Positions 28,981 through 38,345 are shown, counted from the first letter of the stretch. The stretch is 64,000 bases of DNA from Hyphomicrobiales bacterium (GCA_024236415.1 JACKKN010000009.1:118762-182761); one strand, 5' to 3'. The notes: a model not told the origin generated them from the sequence alone. Program-made: numbers and translations.

Positions 28981-29291
28981 TGCTGGAGATCGGGCTTTCC
29001 CACTACCTGACCGTGGCCGCGATCCTGTTCACGCTGGGCATCTTCGGGATCTTCCTGAACCGCAAGAACGTGATCGTGATCCTGATGTCGGTGGAGCTGA
29101 TGCTGCTGGCCGTGAACATCAACCTGGTGGCCTTCTCCATGGAACTGCACGACCTGGTGGGGCAGGTGTTCACCATGTTCGTGCTGACCGTAGCCGCCGC
29201 CGAGGCGTCCATCGGCCTGGCCATCCTGGTGGTCTATTTCCGCAACCGCGGCTCGATCGCCGTGGAAGACATCAACGTGATGAAGGGGTAG
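28980..29291 (+). CDS. nuoK: NADH-quinone oxidoreductase subunit K
   Basis: An ND4L-type subunit with three helices, 103 residues. The conserved intramembrane glutamates needed for proton coupling are visible in VILMSVELMLLAVNINLV and in TVAAAEASIGLAILVVYFR. Normal length. It sits between nuoJ (1-base overlap) and nuoL (7-base gap). Confidence 0.98.
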   Translation: MLEIGLSHYLTVAAILFTLGIFGIFLNRKNVIVILMSVELMLLAVNINLVAFSMELHDLVGQVFTMFVLTVAAAEASIGLAILVVYFRNRGSIAVEDINVMKG

Positions 29292-29298
29292 GGGCAGG

Positions 29299-31284
29299 AT
29301 GCTGTATTTCGCCGCCGTTTTCCTGCCGCTGCTGGGGTCCGCCGCCGCCGGCGTCCTGACCTTCCTGGCGCCGCCGGTGGAGGAGAAGGAGCGTCGCCAC
29401 CGCTATGACACGGCGGCGCAGTGGCTGACCTCGGGGCCGCTGCTGCTGTCGACGGTGCTGGCCTGGATCATCTTCTTCGACGTCACCATGGGCGGCAACG
29501 CCCGCACCGTCGATCTGTTCACCTGGATCGATTCGGGCGCGCTGGAGGTGTCCTGGGCCCTGCGCGTGGACAGCCTGACGGCGGTGATGATGATCGTGGT
29601 GACCACGGTCTCGGCCATGGTCCACGTCTACTCCCACGGCTACATGCACCACGACCGCTCGATCCCGCGGTTCCAGTCCTACCTCAGCCTGTTCACCTTC
29701 TTCATGCTGATGCTGGTGACCGCCGACAACCTGATCCAGCTGTTCTTCGGCTGGGAGGGGGTGGGCCTGGCGTCGTACCTGCTGATCGGGTTCTGGTACG
29801 ACAAGCCGTCGGCCAACGCCGCCGCCATCAAGGCCTTCGTGGTCAACCGGGTCGGCGACTTCGGCTTCGCGCTGGGCATCTTCACCGTGTTCGTGATGTT
29901 CCAGTCGGTCAGCTTCGACACCATCTTCGCCGCCGCGCCGGACAAGGCCGACGCCACCATCCAGGTCTTCGGCGGCGAGTTCCACGCCCTGACCGTGGCC
30001 TGCCTGCTGCTGTTCGTGGGCGCCATGGGCAAGTCGGCGCAACTGGGCCTGCACACCTGGCTGCCCGACGCCATGGAGGGCCCGACCCCGGTCTCGGCCC
30101 TGATCCACGCCGCCACCATGGTCACCGCCGGCATCTTCATGGTGGCGCGCCTGTCGCCCCTGTTCGAGTTCTCGGATACGGCCCTGGCCGTGGTCACCAT
30201 CGTCGGCGCCTCGACGGCCATCTTCGCCGCCACGGTGGGCTGCGTGCAGAACGACATCAAGCGGGTGATCGCGTACTCCACCTGCTCGCAGCTCGGCTAC
30301 ATGTTCTTCGCCTGCGGCGTGTCGGCCTATTCCGCCGGCATCTTCCACCTGATGACCCACGGCTTCTTCAAGGCGCTGCTGTTCCTGGGTGCCGGCTCGG
30401 TGATCCACGCCATGTCGGACGAGCAGGACATGCGCCGCATGGGCGGCATCTGGAAGTCCATCCCGGTGACCTACGCCCTGATGTGGATCGGCTCCATCGC
30501 CCTGATGGGCCTGGGCATCCCGGGCCTGAACCTGGGCTTCGCCGGCTTCTATTCCAAGGACGTGATCCTGGAGGCCGCCTACGCCGCCCACAGCGGGGTC
30601 GGCGCCTACGCCTTCTGGCTCGGCGTCCTGGCGGCGTTCCTGACCGCCTTCTACTCGGGCCGGCTGATCTTCATGACCTTCCACGGCCAGCCGCGCGCCG
30701 ACGAGAAGGTGATGGCCCACGTCCACGAGTCACCCATGATCATGATCGCGCCGCTGCTGGTGCTGGCCGCGGGCGCGGTGGCCGCCGGGTTCCTGGGTTA
30801 CGCCTACTTCGTCGGCCACGACACGGTGGCCTTCTGGGGCAACTCGATCCTGGTGCTGGACAAGCATCCGGCCCTGGAGCACGCCCACCACGTGCCGACC
30901 TGGGTCAAGCTGGCGCCGATCGTGGTTGGGTTCGGCGGGCTGATCCTGTCCTTCGTGTTCTACGTGGCGGTCCCGTCCATCCCCGGCGCCCTGGCCAACT
31001 TCTTCCAGGGCACCTACCGCTTCCTGCTGAACAAGTGGTACTTCGACGAGCTGTACGACGCCCTGTTCGTGCGTCCGGCCTTCGTCCTGGGCCGCGGGTT
31101 CTGGAAGGCGGGCGACGGGGCGCTGATCGACGGCGTCGGGCCCGACGGCATCGCCGCCGCCACCCGCGGCATCGCCCGCCGCGCCGGGCGGCTGCAGTCG
31201 GGCTTCGTGTACCACTACGCCTTCGCCATGTTGATCGGGGTGGTCGTATTGATCACCTGGTACCTGTTGAGCCACGCGGGGTAA
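29299..31284 (+). CDS. nuoL: NADH-quinone oxidoreductase subunit L
   Basis: The distal antiporter-like proton pump (ND5 type) with the long lateral helix. The 661 residues include LIQLFFGWEGVGLASYLLIGFW (key Glu in the fourth or fifth helix), GKSAQLGLHTWLPDAMEGPT and STCSQLGYMFFACG. The C-terminal third contains an amphipathic traversing helix followed by a final transmembrane helix. The length is a little over the E. coli form (about 613), as is common in alphaproteobacteria. Confidence 0.98.
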   Translation: MLYFAAVFLPLLGSAAAGVLTFLAPPVEEKERRHRYDTAAQWLTSGPLLLSTVLAWIIFFDVTMGGNARTVDLFTWIDSGALEVSWALRVDSLTAVMMIVVTTVSAMVHVYSHGYMHHDRSIPRFQSYLSLFTFFMLMLVTADNLIQLFFGWEGVGLASYLLIGFWYDKPSANAAAIKAFVVNRVGDFGFALGIFTVFVMFQSVSFDTIFAAAPDKADATIQVFGGEFHALTVACLLLFVGAMGKSAQLGLHTWLPDAMEGPTPVSALIHAATMVTAGIFMVARLSPLFEFSDTALAVVTIVGASTAIFAATVGCVQNDIKRVIAYSTCSQLGYMFFACGVSAYSAGIFHLMTHGFFKALLFLGAGSVIHAMSDEQDMRRMGGIWKSIPVTYALMWIGSIALMGLGIPGLNLGFAGFYSKDVILEAAYAAHSGVGAYAFWLGVLAAFLTAFYSGRLIFMTFHGQPRADEKVMAHVHESPMIMIAPLLVLAAGAVAAGFLGYAYFVGHDTVAFWGNSILVLDKHPALEHAHHVPTWVKLAPIVVGFGGLILSFVFYVAVPSIPGALANFFQGTYRFLLNKWYFDELYDALFVRPAFVLGRGFWKAGDGALIDGVGPDGIAAATRGIARRAGRLQSGFVYHYAFAMLIGVVVLITWYLLSHAG

Positions 31285-31290
31285 TCGGCG

Positions 31291-32805
31291 ATGACCCACT
31301 TTCCCATCCTGTCGCTGATCACCTTCCTGCCGCTGGTGGGCGCGCTGTTCATCATGGCCGTGCGCGGCGATGCCACCGTGGTGGCCCAGAACGCGCGCAG
31401 CGTCGCCCTGTGGACGTCGGGCGTGAACTTCCTGCTGTCCCTGGTGCTGTGGTTCAACTTCGACACCGCCACCGCCGCCTTCCAGTTCGAGGAGAAGGCC
31501 GAGTGGATGCCGGTGTTCAACGTCACCTACCACATGGGGGTGGACGGCATCTCGATGCTGTTCGTGCTGCTGACCACCTTGCTGACCCCGGTCTGCGTGC
31601 TGGCCAGTTGGGACAGCATCAAGGACCGGGTCAAGGAGTACATGATCGCCTTCCTGGTCATGGAAACCATGATGGTGGGCATGTTCTGCGCCCTGGACAT
31701 GGTGCTGTTCTACATCTTCTTCGAAGGCGTCCTGCTGCCCATGTTCCTGATCATCGGCGTGTGGGGCGGGCCGCGGCGGGTCTACTCGGCGTTCAAGTTC
31801 TTCCTCTACACCCTGGCCGGGTCGGTGCTGATGCTGCTGGCCATGCTGGCCATGTACTTCGACGCCGGCACCACCGACGTTCCGGCGCTGATGAAGCACG
31901 CCTTCCCGGTGGCCATGCAGCCCTGGCTGTGGCTGGCCTTCTTCGCCTCCTTCGCCGTCAAGGTGCCCATGTGGCCGGTGCACACCTGGCTGCCCGACGC
32001 CCACGTCGAGGCGCCGACGGCCGGCTCGGTGATCCTGGCCGGCGTGCTGCTCAAGTTCGGCGGCTACGGCTTCCTGCGCTTCTCGCTGCCCATGTTCCCC
32101 GAGGCCACGGTGATGTTCACGCCGCTGATCTATACGCTCAGCATCGTCGCCGTGATCTACACCTCGTTGGTGGCCCTGGCCCAGGAGGACATGAAGAAGC
32201 TGATCGCCTATTCCTCGGTGGCGCACATGGGCTTCGTCACCGTGGGCGCCTTCACCCTGACCGTGCAGGGCATCGAGGGCGCCATCTACCAGATGCTGAG
32301 CCACGGCGTGGTCTCGGCGGCCCTGTTCCTGGTCGTCGGCGTGGTCTACGACCGCATGCACTCGCGCGAGATCGCCGCCTACGGCGGCCTGGTGCACCGC
32401 ATGCCGGCCTATTCCCTGATCTTCATGCTGTTCATGCTGGCCTCGGTGGGGCTGCCCGGCACCGGCGGGTTCGTGGGCGAGTTCCTGGTCCTGGTCGGCG
32501 CGTTCCAGGCCAATTCCTGGGTCGCGCTCTTTACCGCCACCGGCGTGATCCTGGGCGCCGTCTACATGCTGTTCCTGTACCGGCGCGTGATCTTCGGCAA
32601 GCTGACCAAGGAAAGCCTGATGAAGATCGCCGACATGAGCCCGCGCGAGATGGCCGTGTTCGCGCCGCTGGTGGTGCTGGTGCTGTGGATGGGCGTCTAC
32701 CCGTCGTCGTTCCTGGACGTCATGCACGTGTCCGTCGCCGACCTGCTGAAGAACTTCGAGGCCGCCCGCGCCGCGGCCGAAACCCTGGCCGTGGCCGCCA
32801 ACTAG
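31291..32805 (+). CDS. nuoM: NADH-quinone oxidoreductase subunit M
   Basis: The ND4-type antiporter-like pump subunit. The 504 residues have about 14 helices. YIFFEGVLLPMFLIIGVWGG carries the essential helix-5 Glu, KVPMWPVHTWLPDAHVEAPT the Lys/His channel residues, and IAYSSVAHMGFVTVG is also typical. It begins 6 bases after nuoL ends. No unusual features. Confidence 0.98.
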   Translation: MTHFPILSLITFLPLVGALFIMAVRGDATVVAQNARSVALWTSGVNFLLSLVLWFNFDTATAAFQFEEKAEWMPVFNVTYHMGVDGISMLFVLLTTLLTPVCVLASWDSIKDRVKEYMIAFLVMETMMVGMFCALDMVLFYIFFEGVLLPMFLIIGVWGGPRRVYSAFKFFLYTLAGSVLMLLAMLAMYFDAGTTDVPALMKHAFPVAMQPWLWLAFFASFAVKVPMWPVHTWLPDAHVEAPTAGSVILAGVLLKFGGYGFLRFSLPMFPEATVMFTPLIYTLSIVAVIYTSLVALAQEDMKKLIAYSSVAHMGFVTVGAFTLTVQGIEGAIYQMLSHGVVSAALFLVVGVVYDRMHSREIAAYGGLVHRMPAYSLIFMLFMLASVGLPGTGGFVGEFLVLVGAFQANSWVALFTATGVILGAVYMLFLYRRVIFGKLTKESLMKIADMSPREMAVFAPLVVLVLWMGVYPSSFLDVMHVSVADLLKNFEAARAAAETLAVAAN

Positions 32806-32829
32806 CGAGGCAGAGGAGTACCGGAGCAA

Positions 32830-34317
32830 ATGCCCCTGGCTGAAGTTCCCAATCTGGTTCCGGCCCTGCCGGAGATCTTCCTGGCCTGCGCCGCCATGGT
32901 GCTGCTGATGTTCGGGGTGTTCCAGAAATCCCCCAACGCCGCCGAGGAGGCCAACACGGCGCGCAACATCGGCCTGGTGGCGGTGACCATGCTGGTGCTG
33001 GCGGTTCTGCTGGTGGCCATGGTGGGCGGCACCGGCGAGGCGTCGCTGTACGCCTTCGGCGGGCTGTTCGTGGTCGACCCCTTCGCCAGCTTCTTCAAGG
33101 TGCTGGTGCTGATCGGCTCGGGCCTGACCCTGGTGGTCAGCGGCGACTACCTGAAGCGCCAGGGCATCGCCCGCTTCGAGTATCCGGTGCTGGTGCTGTT
33201 CGCGGTCATCGGCATGATGATGATGATCTCGGCCAACGACCTGATCTCGCTGTACCTGGGCCTGGAGATCCAGAGCCTGTCGCTGTACATCATCGCCGCC
33301 TTCCAGCGCGAGACCCTGCGTTCCACCGAGGCCGGCCTCAAGTATTTCGTGCTGGGCTCCGTGGCCTCGGGCATGCTGCTGTACGGCAGCTCCATGGTCT
33401 ATGGCTTCACCGGCACCACCAGCTTCTCGGTGCTGGCCGAGATGTTCGCCGGCCAGGGCGGTCACACCCCGTCCGTGGGCCTGATCTTCGGCCTGGTGTT
33501 CATCGTCGCCGGCCTCGCCTTCAAGGTTTCGGCGGTGCCGTTCCACATGTGGACGCCGGACGTGTACGAGGGCGCGCCGACCCCGGTCACCGCCTTCTTC
33601 GCCGTGGCCCCCAAGATCGCCGGCCTAGCGCTCTTTATCCGCGTGCTGACCGGGCCGTTCGGCGACCTGGTGGCCCAGTGGCAGCAGATCGTGGTGCTGC
33701 TGTCCATCGCCTCCATGGTGCTGGGGGCCTTCGCCGCCATCGCCCAGAACGACATCAAGCGGCTGATGGCCTACAGCTCCATCGGCCACGTGGGCTATGC
33801 CCTGATCGGCCTGGCCGTGGGCGACGCCGCCGGGGTGCGCGGGGTGATGGTCTACATGTCCATCTACCTGTTCATGAACGTGGGCGCCTTCGCCTGCATC
33901 CTGGCCATGCGCCGCGGCGACGAGATGGTGACCCAGATCTCGGACCTGGCCGGCCTGTCCAAGACCCATCCGCTGCTGGCCCTGGGGCTGGCGGTGTTCA
34001 TGTTCTCCATGGCCGGCATCCCGCCCCTGGCCGGGTTCTTCGGCAAGCTGTGGATCTTCCTGGCCGCCATCGACGCCCAGCTCTACACCCTGGCCATCAT
34101 CGGCGTGCTCAGCAGCGTGGTCGCCGCGTTCTATTACCTGCGCATCGTCAAGGTCATGTACTTCGACGACGTGGAGGAGAGCCTGGACCAGCCGGTGGGC
34201 CGCGAGATCAGCCTGGTGGTCCTGGGCACGGGCCTGATCATCCTGCTGTTCTTCGTCTATCCGGCGCCGGTGATCAACGGGGCCCAGGCCGCCGCCGCGG
34301 CCCTGTTCGCGGGATAG
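32830..34317 (+). CDS. nuoN: NADH-quinone oxidoreductase subunit N
   Basis: The ND2-type antiporter-like pump subunit that completes complex I. The 495 residues include SLYLGLEIQSLSLYIIAAFQ, KVSAVPFHMWTPDVYEGAPT and MAYSSIGHVGYALIGLA, all canonical. The next gene, birA, starts at the very next base after the stop. Translation of birA is therefore probably coupled to nuoN, and the complex I transcript continues into cofactor genes. Confidence 0.98.
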   Translation: MPLAEVPNLVPALPEIFLACAAMVLLMFGVFQKSPNAAEEANTARNIGLVAVTMLVLAVLLVAMVGGTGEASLYAFGGLFVVDPFASFFKVLVLIGSGLTLVVSGDYLKRQGIARFEYPVLVLFAVIGMMMMISANDLISLYLGLEIQSLSLYIIAAFQRETLRSTEAGLKYFVLGSVASGMLLYGSSMVYGFTGTTSFSVLAEMFAGQGGHTPSVGLIFGLVFIVAGLAFKVSAVPFHMWTPDVYEGAPTPVTAFFAVAPKIAGLALFIRVLTGPFGDLVAQWQQIVVLLSIASMVLGAFAAIAQNDIKRLMAYSSIGHVGYALIGLAVGDAAGVRGVMVYMSIYLFMNVGAFACILAMRRGDEMVTQISDLAGLSKTHPLLALGLAVFMFSMAGIPPLAGFFGKLWIFLAAIDAQLYTLAIIGVLSSVVAAFYYLRIVKVMYFDDVEESLDQPVGREISLVVLGTGLIILLFFVYPAPVINGAQAAAAALFAG

Positions 34318-35088
34318 ATGTCGACGCCCGTCAACCTGCCCGGGCACTACCGGTTGATCGAACTGGACACCGTGGACAGCACCAACGAGGAGGCCAAGCG
34401 CCTGGCCGCGGCCGGCGCCGCCGACGGCACCGTGGTCTGGGCCAAGGCCCAGACGGGCGGGTACGGCCGGCGCCAGCGGACCTGGGTGTCCGAGCCGGGC
34501 AACCTCTACCTCTCGCTGCTGCTGCGCCCCGACTGCACGGTCGCGACGGCCACCCAGGTGGGGTTCATCGCCTGCAACACGGTGGCCGAGGCCGCTGCCG
34601 CGGCCCTGCCGCGCGGCACTTTCGTGACCTGCAAGTGGCCCAACGACGTGCTGGTCGAGGGGCGCAAGGTTTCGGGCATCCTGCTGGAATCGTCGTCCCG
34701 GGACGGGCACCGCATGGACTGGTTGGTGGTCGGAATCGGCGTCAACCTGGCCCACCATCCGGCCGAGACCGAATTCCCGGCCACCGACCTGGCCCGCGAG
34801 GGCGCCGAAGGTCTGACCCCGGCGCGCCTGCTGGAAAGCCTGTGCGCCCGCTTCTCGGCCAACATGGTGCTGTGGCGCAACATGGGCTTCGCCGCCATCC
34901 GCCGCAACTGGATGCGCCGCGCCCACGGCCTGGGACAGCCCTTGACCGTGCGACTGGACCGTCACACCTTCGACGGCGTGTTCGAGGACCTGGACGGGGA
35001 CGGCGCCCTGATGCTGCGGATGGGGGCCGATCTGCGCAAGTTCACCGCCGGGGACGTGTTCTTTCCCCACCTGGCCCCCGGGCACTGA
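34318..35088 (+). CDS. birA: Biotin-[acetyl-CoA carboxylase] ligase
   Basis: Attaches biotin to the carboxylase biotin-carrier protein. The 256 residues form the catalytic and C-terminal domains only: DTVDSTNEEAKRLA, then GYGRRQRTWVSEPGNLYLSL (adenylate/biotin loop, with the usual GRGRRGR reading GYGRRQR), KWPNDVLVEGRKVSGILLES and VVGIGVNLAHHP. There is no N-terminal helix-turn-helix, so it is not a repressor of the E. coli type. It has no gap from nuoN and lies 25 bases before coaX. Confidence 0.95.
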   Translation: MSTPVNLPGHYRLIELDTVDSTNEEAKRLAAAGAADGTVVWAKAQTGGYGRRQRTWVSEPGNLYLSLLLRPDCTVATATQVGFIACNTVAEAAAAALPRGTFVTCKWPNDVLVEGRKVSGILLESSSRDGHRMDWLVVGIGVNLAHHPAETEFPATDLAREGAEGLTPARLLESLCARFSANMVLWRNMGFAAIRRNWMRRAHGLGQPLTVRLDRHTFDGVFEDLDGDGALMLRMGADLRKFTAGDVFFPHLAPGH

Positions 35089-35113
35089 CAGCCCGGCCAA
35101 ACGGAGAGCCGAC

Positions 35114-35896
35114 ATGCTGCTGGCCATCAACGCCAACAACACCAACTGCAAGTTCGCCCTGTTCGACGACGGCGAGAAGATCGGCGACTGGCGCATCTCC
35201 ACCCGGGCCACGCGCACGGCCGACGAGTACGCCGTGTGGCTGTCCCAGCTCATGGCCCTGGTGGGCCGGGTCCCCGCCGACGTGACCAGCGCCATCATCG
35301 CCATCGTCGTGCCCCAGGCCCTGTTCGAGCTGAAGGTCCTGTGCAAGAAGTACTTCCATTGCACCCCCCTGGTGGTCGGCGAGCCGGACGTGGACCTTGG
35401 CATTCAGGTGCTGCTGGACCAGCCGCAGGAGGCCGGTGCCGACCGCCTGGTCAACGCCGTCGCCGCCCACGGGATGTACGGCGGTCCCCTGGTGGTGGTG
35501 GATTTCGGCACCAGCACCACTTTCGACATCGTCGACTCCGCCGGCGACTATGTGGGGGGAATCATCGCGCCGGGCGTGAACCTGAGTGTCGACGCCCTGT
35601 ACGTGGCCGCCGCCAAGCTGCCGCGCATCGCCGTCGAAAAGGCCGACCGGGTGATCGGCAAGAACACGGTCGAGGCCATGAAGTCTGGCGTGTTCTGGGG
35701 CTACGTGGGCCTGATCGAGGGCCTGATCGACCGCATCTGCGGCGAGATGGCCTGCGACGGGGTCAAGGTCATCGCCACCGGCGGCCTGGCGCCCCTGTTC
35801 TTCGATTCCACCGACCATCTGCAGATCCTGGACCCGGACCTGACCATGAAGGGCCTGGTGGAGATCCATCGCCGCAACGCCAAGGCGAGGCCATGA
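35114..35896 (+). CDS. coaX: Type III pantothenate kinase
   Basis: Catalyses the first step of coenzyme A synthesis, phosphorylating pantothenate. The 260 residues show the acetate-kinase-like fold: LLAINANNTNCKFALFDDG (in place of the more usual DxGNTxxxxG start), GADRLVNAVAAHGMYG, VVVDFGTSTTFDIVDSAG, GGIIAPGVNLSVDALY and VIATGGLAPLF. The N-terminal phosphate loop reads AINANNTN, so the usual Asp is Asn. Similar variants occur in alphaproteobacterial CoaX as far as I recall. The stop overlaps the rnj ATG by four bases. Confidence 0.93.
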   Translation: MLLAINANNTNCKFALFDDGEKIGDWRISTRATRTADEYAVWLSQLMALVGRVPADVTSAIIAIVVPQALFELKVLCKKYFHCTPLVVGEPDVDLGIQVLLDQPQEAGADRLVNAVAAHGMYGGPLVVVDFGTSTTFDIVDSAGDYVGGIIAPGVNLSVDALYVAAAKLPRIAVEKADRVIGKNTVEAMKSGVFWGYVGLIEGLIDRICGEMACDGVKVIATGGLAPLFFDSTDHLQILDPDLTMKGLVEIHRRNAKARP

Positions 35897-37551
35897 CCGC
35901 GGCCAAGAAGGAACTCTGCTTCCTGCCCCTGGGGGGCGCCGGCGAGATCGGCATGAACCTGAACCTGTACGGCTTCGGCGCCGCCGGCGACGAGGACTGG
36001 GTGATGGTCGACCTGGGGGTCACCTTCGGCTCGGGCGCGCCGGGCATCGACGTGATCATGCCCGACCCGGCCTTCATCGAGGAACGCCGCGACCGCCTGC
36101 TGGGGCTGGTCCTGACCCACGCCCACGAGGACCACCTGGGCGCCGTTCCCTACCTGTGGCCGCGCCTGGAATGCCCCGTCTACGCCACGCCCTTCACCGC
36201 CTCGGTGCTGCGCCGCAAGCTGGCCGAAGTCGACCTGCTGGACCGGGTGCCCATCCACGAGGTGCCGCTGAAGGGGCGCATGACGATCGGCCCCTTCGAC
36301 ATGGAGCTGATCACCCTGACCCATTCCATCCCGGAACCCAACGGCATCGCCATCCGCACCCCGGCCGGCGCGGTGCTGCACACCGGGGACTGGAAGTTCG
36401 ACCCCGACCCGGTGATCGGCGAGGCCGCCGACGAGGACGCCCTGCGCCGCCTGGGCGACGAGGGCGTGCTGGCCATCGTCTGCGACTCCACCAACGTGTT
36501 CTCGCCCGGCGATTCCGGGTCCGAGGCCGACCTGCTGCCCAGCCTGACCGAGCTGATCGCCGGATGCGAGGGGCGGGTGGCGGTGGCCTGCTTCGCCACC
36601 AACGTGGCGCGGCTGGAAACCATCGCCCGCGCCGCCCAGGCCAACGACCGCGACGTGGTCCTGGCCGGCCGGTCGCTGGAGCGCATCAGCCAGGCGGCCA
36701 TGGACAACGGCTACCTGGACGGCATTCCGGCGTTCCTGGACGAGTCCATGGCCGGCTACCTGCCGCGGGACAAGTGCCTGATCGTGTGCACCGGCAGCCA
36801 GGGCGAGCCGCGCGCGGCCCTGGCCCGCATCGCGTCGGGCGAGCACCCGCGGGTGGACCTGGAGGCCGGCGACACGGTGATCTTCTCGTCGCGCGAGATC
36901 CCGGGCAACGAATACGCCATCGGCCGAATGCAGAACATGCTGATCCGTCGCGGTGTCCGGGTGGTCACCCCGCGCGACCATTTCGTCCACGTCTCGGGCC
37001 ATCCGGCGCGGGACGAACTGACCCGCATGTACCAGCTTGCCCGGCCGCGGGTGTCGGTGCCCGTGCACGGCGAGCTGCGCCACCTGGTCGAGCACGCCGC
37101 CCTGGCCCGCACCTGCCAAGTCAGCCACGCCGTGGTGGCCGAGAACGGCGCCATGGTGCGCCTGGACCCGGACGCGCCGGGGGTGGTGGACCACGTGCCC
37201 GCCGGACGCCTGGTGCTGGAAGGCAACCGGGTGGTGCCGATCCAGGGCGACCTGGTGCGCGAGCGCAGCCGCGCCCTGTTCAACGGCACCGCCTTCGTGT
37301 CCGTGGCCGTGAACGCCGCCGGCGACCTGGTCGGCGAGCCGCACCTGTCCACCGTGGGCCTGGTGGAGGAGGGGGAGCACGCGGCCCTAGACGCCGCCGC
37401 CCGGGCGGCGCGGGCCGCGGTGCGCGAGCTGGGCGGCACGGTCAAGGACGACGCGGCCCTGGCCGAGGCCGTGCGCATTGCCGTCCGCCGTGTTTTCCGC
37501 GATAGTCATGACAAGCGCCCGGTCACCAAGGTTCACCTGATCCGGGTGTGA
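35893..37551 (+). CDS. rnj: Ribonuclease J
   Basis: A metallo-beta-lactamase/beta-CASP ribonuclease with 5'-3' exonuclease and endonuclease activity, used in rRNA maturation and mRNA decay in alphaproteobacteria. The 552 residues show GGAGEIGMNLNLYGF, the metal motif THAHEDHLGA (HxHxDH), the beta-CASP motifs CDSTN, STNVFSPGDSGSE and TGSQGEPRAAL, and a C-terminal domain around HVSGHPARDEL. The ATG at 35893 overlaps the coaX end. The cluster coaX-rnj-mce is common in alphaproteobacteria. Confidence 0.96.
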   Translation: MTAAKKELCFLPLGGAGEIGMNLNLYGFGAAGDEDWVMVDLGVTFGSGAPGIDVIMPDPAFIEERRDRLLGLVLTHAHEDHLGAVPYLWPRLECPVYATPFTASVLRRKLAEVDLLDRVPIHEVPLKGRMTIGPFDMELITLTHSIPEPNGIAIRTPAGAVLHTGDWKFDPDPVIGEAADEDALRRLGDEGVLAIVCDSTNVFSPGDSGSEADLLPSLTELIAGCEGRVAVACFATNVARLETIARAAQANDRDVVLAGRSLERISQAAMDNGYLDGIPAFLDESMAGYLPRDKCLIVCTGSQGEPRAALARIASGEHPRVDLEAGDTVIFSSREIPGNEYAIGRMQNMLIRRGVRVVTPRDHFVHVSGHPARDELTRMYQLARPRVSVPVHGELRHLVEHAALARTCQVSHAVVAENGAMVRLDPDAPGVVDHVPAGRLVLEGNRVVPIQGDLVRERSRALFNGTAFVSVAVNAAGDLVGEPHLSTVGLVEEGEHAALDAAARAARAAVRELGGTVKDDAALAEAVRIAVRRVFRDSHDKRPVTKVHLIRV

Positions 37552-37570
37552 AGCAAAGGAGGGGAATATT

Positions 37571-37978
37571 ATGATCGGCAGACTGAACCACGTGGCCATC
37601 GCCGTGCCTGACCTGGAGGCGGCGGCCGCCACCTATCGCAACACCCTGGGGGCCAAGGTTTCCGCGCCCCAGGACGAGCCCGACCACGGCGTCACCGTGA
37701 TCTTCGTCGAGCTGCCCAACACCAAGATCGAGTTGCTGTACCCCCTGGGCGAGAACTCGCCCATTGCCGGGTTCCTGGAAAAGAACGCCGCGGGCGGCAT
37801 CCACCACATCTGCTATGAGGTGGACGACATCATCGCCGCGCGCGACAAGCTGAAATCCGAAGGCGCGCGCGTGCTGGGCAATGGCGAGCCCAAGATCGGC
37901 GCCCACGGCAATCCCGTGCTGTTCCTGCATCCCAAGGACTTCTACGGCGCCCTGGTCGAACTCGAACAGGCGTCCTGA
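37571..37978 (+). CDS. mce: Methylmalonyl-CoA epimerase
   Basis: A VOC-fold metalloenzyme that interconverts the two epimers of methylmalonyl-CoA in propionate breakdown. The 135 residues contain the four metal ligands in order: His in LNHVAIAVPDLE, Glu in TKIELLYPLG, His in GGIHHICYEVDD and Glu in YGALVELEQ. An AAAGGAGGGG ribosome site precedes the ATG. The stop overlaps the start of the DUF1467 gene by one base. The mutase genes are not in this window. Confidence 0.95.
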   Translation: MIGRLNHVAIAVPDLEAAAATYRNTLGAKVSAPQDEPDHGVTVIFVELPNTKIELLYPLGENSPIAGFLEKNAAGGIHHICYEVDDIIAARDKLKSEGARVLGNGEPKIGAHGNPVLFLHPKDFYGALVELEQAS

Positions 37979-38229
37979 TGGGCCTGGCGACCGGGGCCGC
38001 CGTCTATGTGGTCGTCTGGTGGCTGGTCCTGTTCATGGTGCTACCCTGGGGCATCCGCCCCATCGACGCCGAGGACGTGGCCAAGGGACAGGCCGCCAGC
38101 GCGCCGCGCCAGCCCCGAATCGTCACCAAGATGGCGATCACCACGGTGATCGCCGCGGTGATCTGGACCATCGCCTATTTCGTGATCGAGGCGGACCTGT
38201 TCACCTTCCACGAACCGCTGAATCTGTAA
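37978..38229 (+). CDS. DUF1467-family small membrane protein
   Basis: An 83-residue inner-membrane protein with two hydrophobic helices (about 8-27 and 52-71). The first is flanked by the family motif VVWWLVLFMVLPWGIRP. Function is unknown. It occurs next to mce and proS in many alphaproteobacteria and is used as a family marker (DUF1467). It is coupled to mce by a one-base start/stop overlap and is the last gene of the nuo-mce operon here, since a palindrome follows. Confidence 0.9.
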   Translation: MGLATGAAVYVVVWWLVLFMVLPWGIRPIDAEDVAKGQAASAPRQPRIVTKMAITTVIAAVIWTIAYFVIEADLFTFHEPLNL

Positions 38230-38240
38230 CGGGGGAGTCT

Positions 38241-38260
38241 CGGGCGGCCGCGGCCGCCCG
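38241..38260 (+). terminator. GC palindrome ending the nuo-mce operon
   Basis: A 20-base perfect palindrome (CGGGCGGCCG and its complement) lies 12 bases after the DUF1467 stop. It can fold as an 8-bp stem with a 4-base loop. No T tract follows. Confidence 0.45.
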
Positions 38261-38284
38261 GGCTCGGCTGCCCGGGCTCGGCTG
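38257..38284. repeat. Two tandem 14-base repeats with a degenerate third
   Basis: CCCGGGCTCGGCTG occurs twice without a gap (38257-38270, 38271-38284). It is followed by a degenerate copy, CTGGGGGCTCGGC, to about 38297. The block lies between the plus-strand palindrome and a minus-strand terminator. Confidence 0.8.
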
Positions 38285-38312
38285 CTGGGGGCTCGGCCGA
38301 CCATCGGGCCAA

Positions 38313-38345
38313 TAAAAAAGGCAAGATCGTAAAACGATCTCGCCT
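38313..38345 (-). terminator. Intrinsic terminator on the minus strand
   Basis: On the minus strand an AGGCGAGATCGT / ACGATCTTGCCT stem (12 positions, one mismatch, 3-base loop) runs straight into six T residues. This is the best canonical intrinsic terminator in the window. No minus-strand protein gene ends here, so it marks the 3' end of an otherwise unannotated transcript. Confidence 0.8.
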
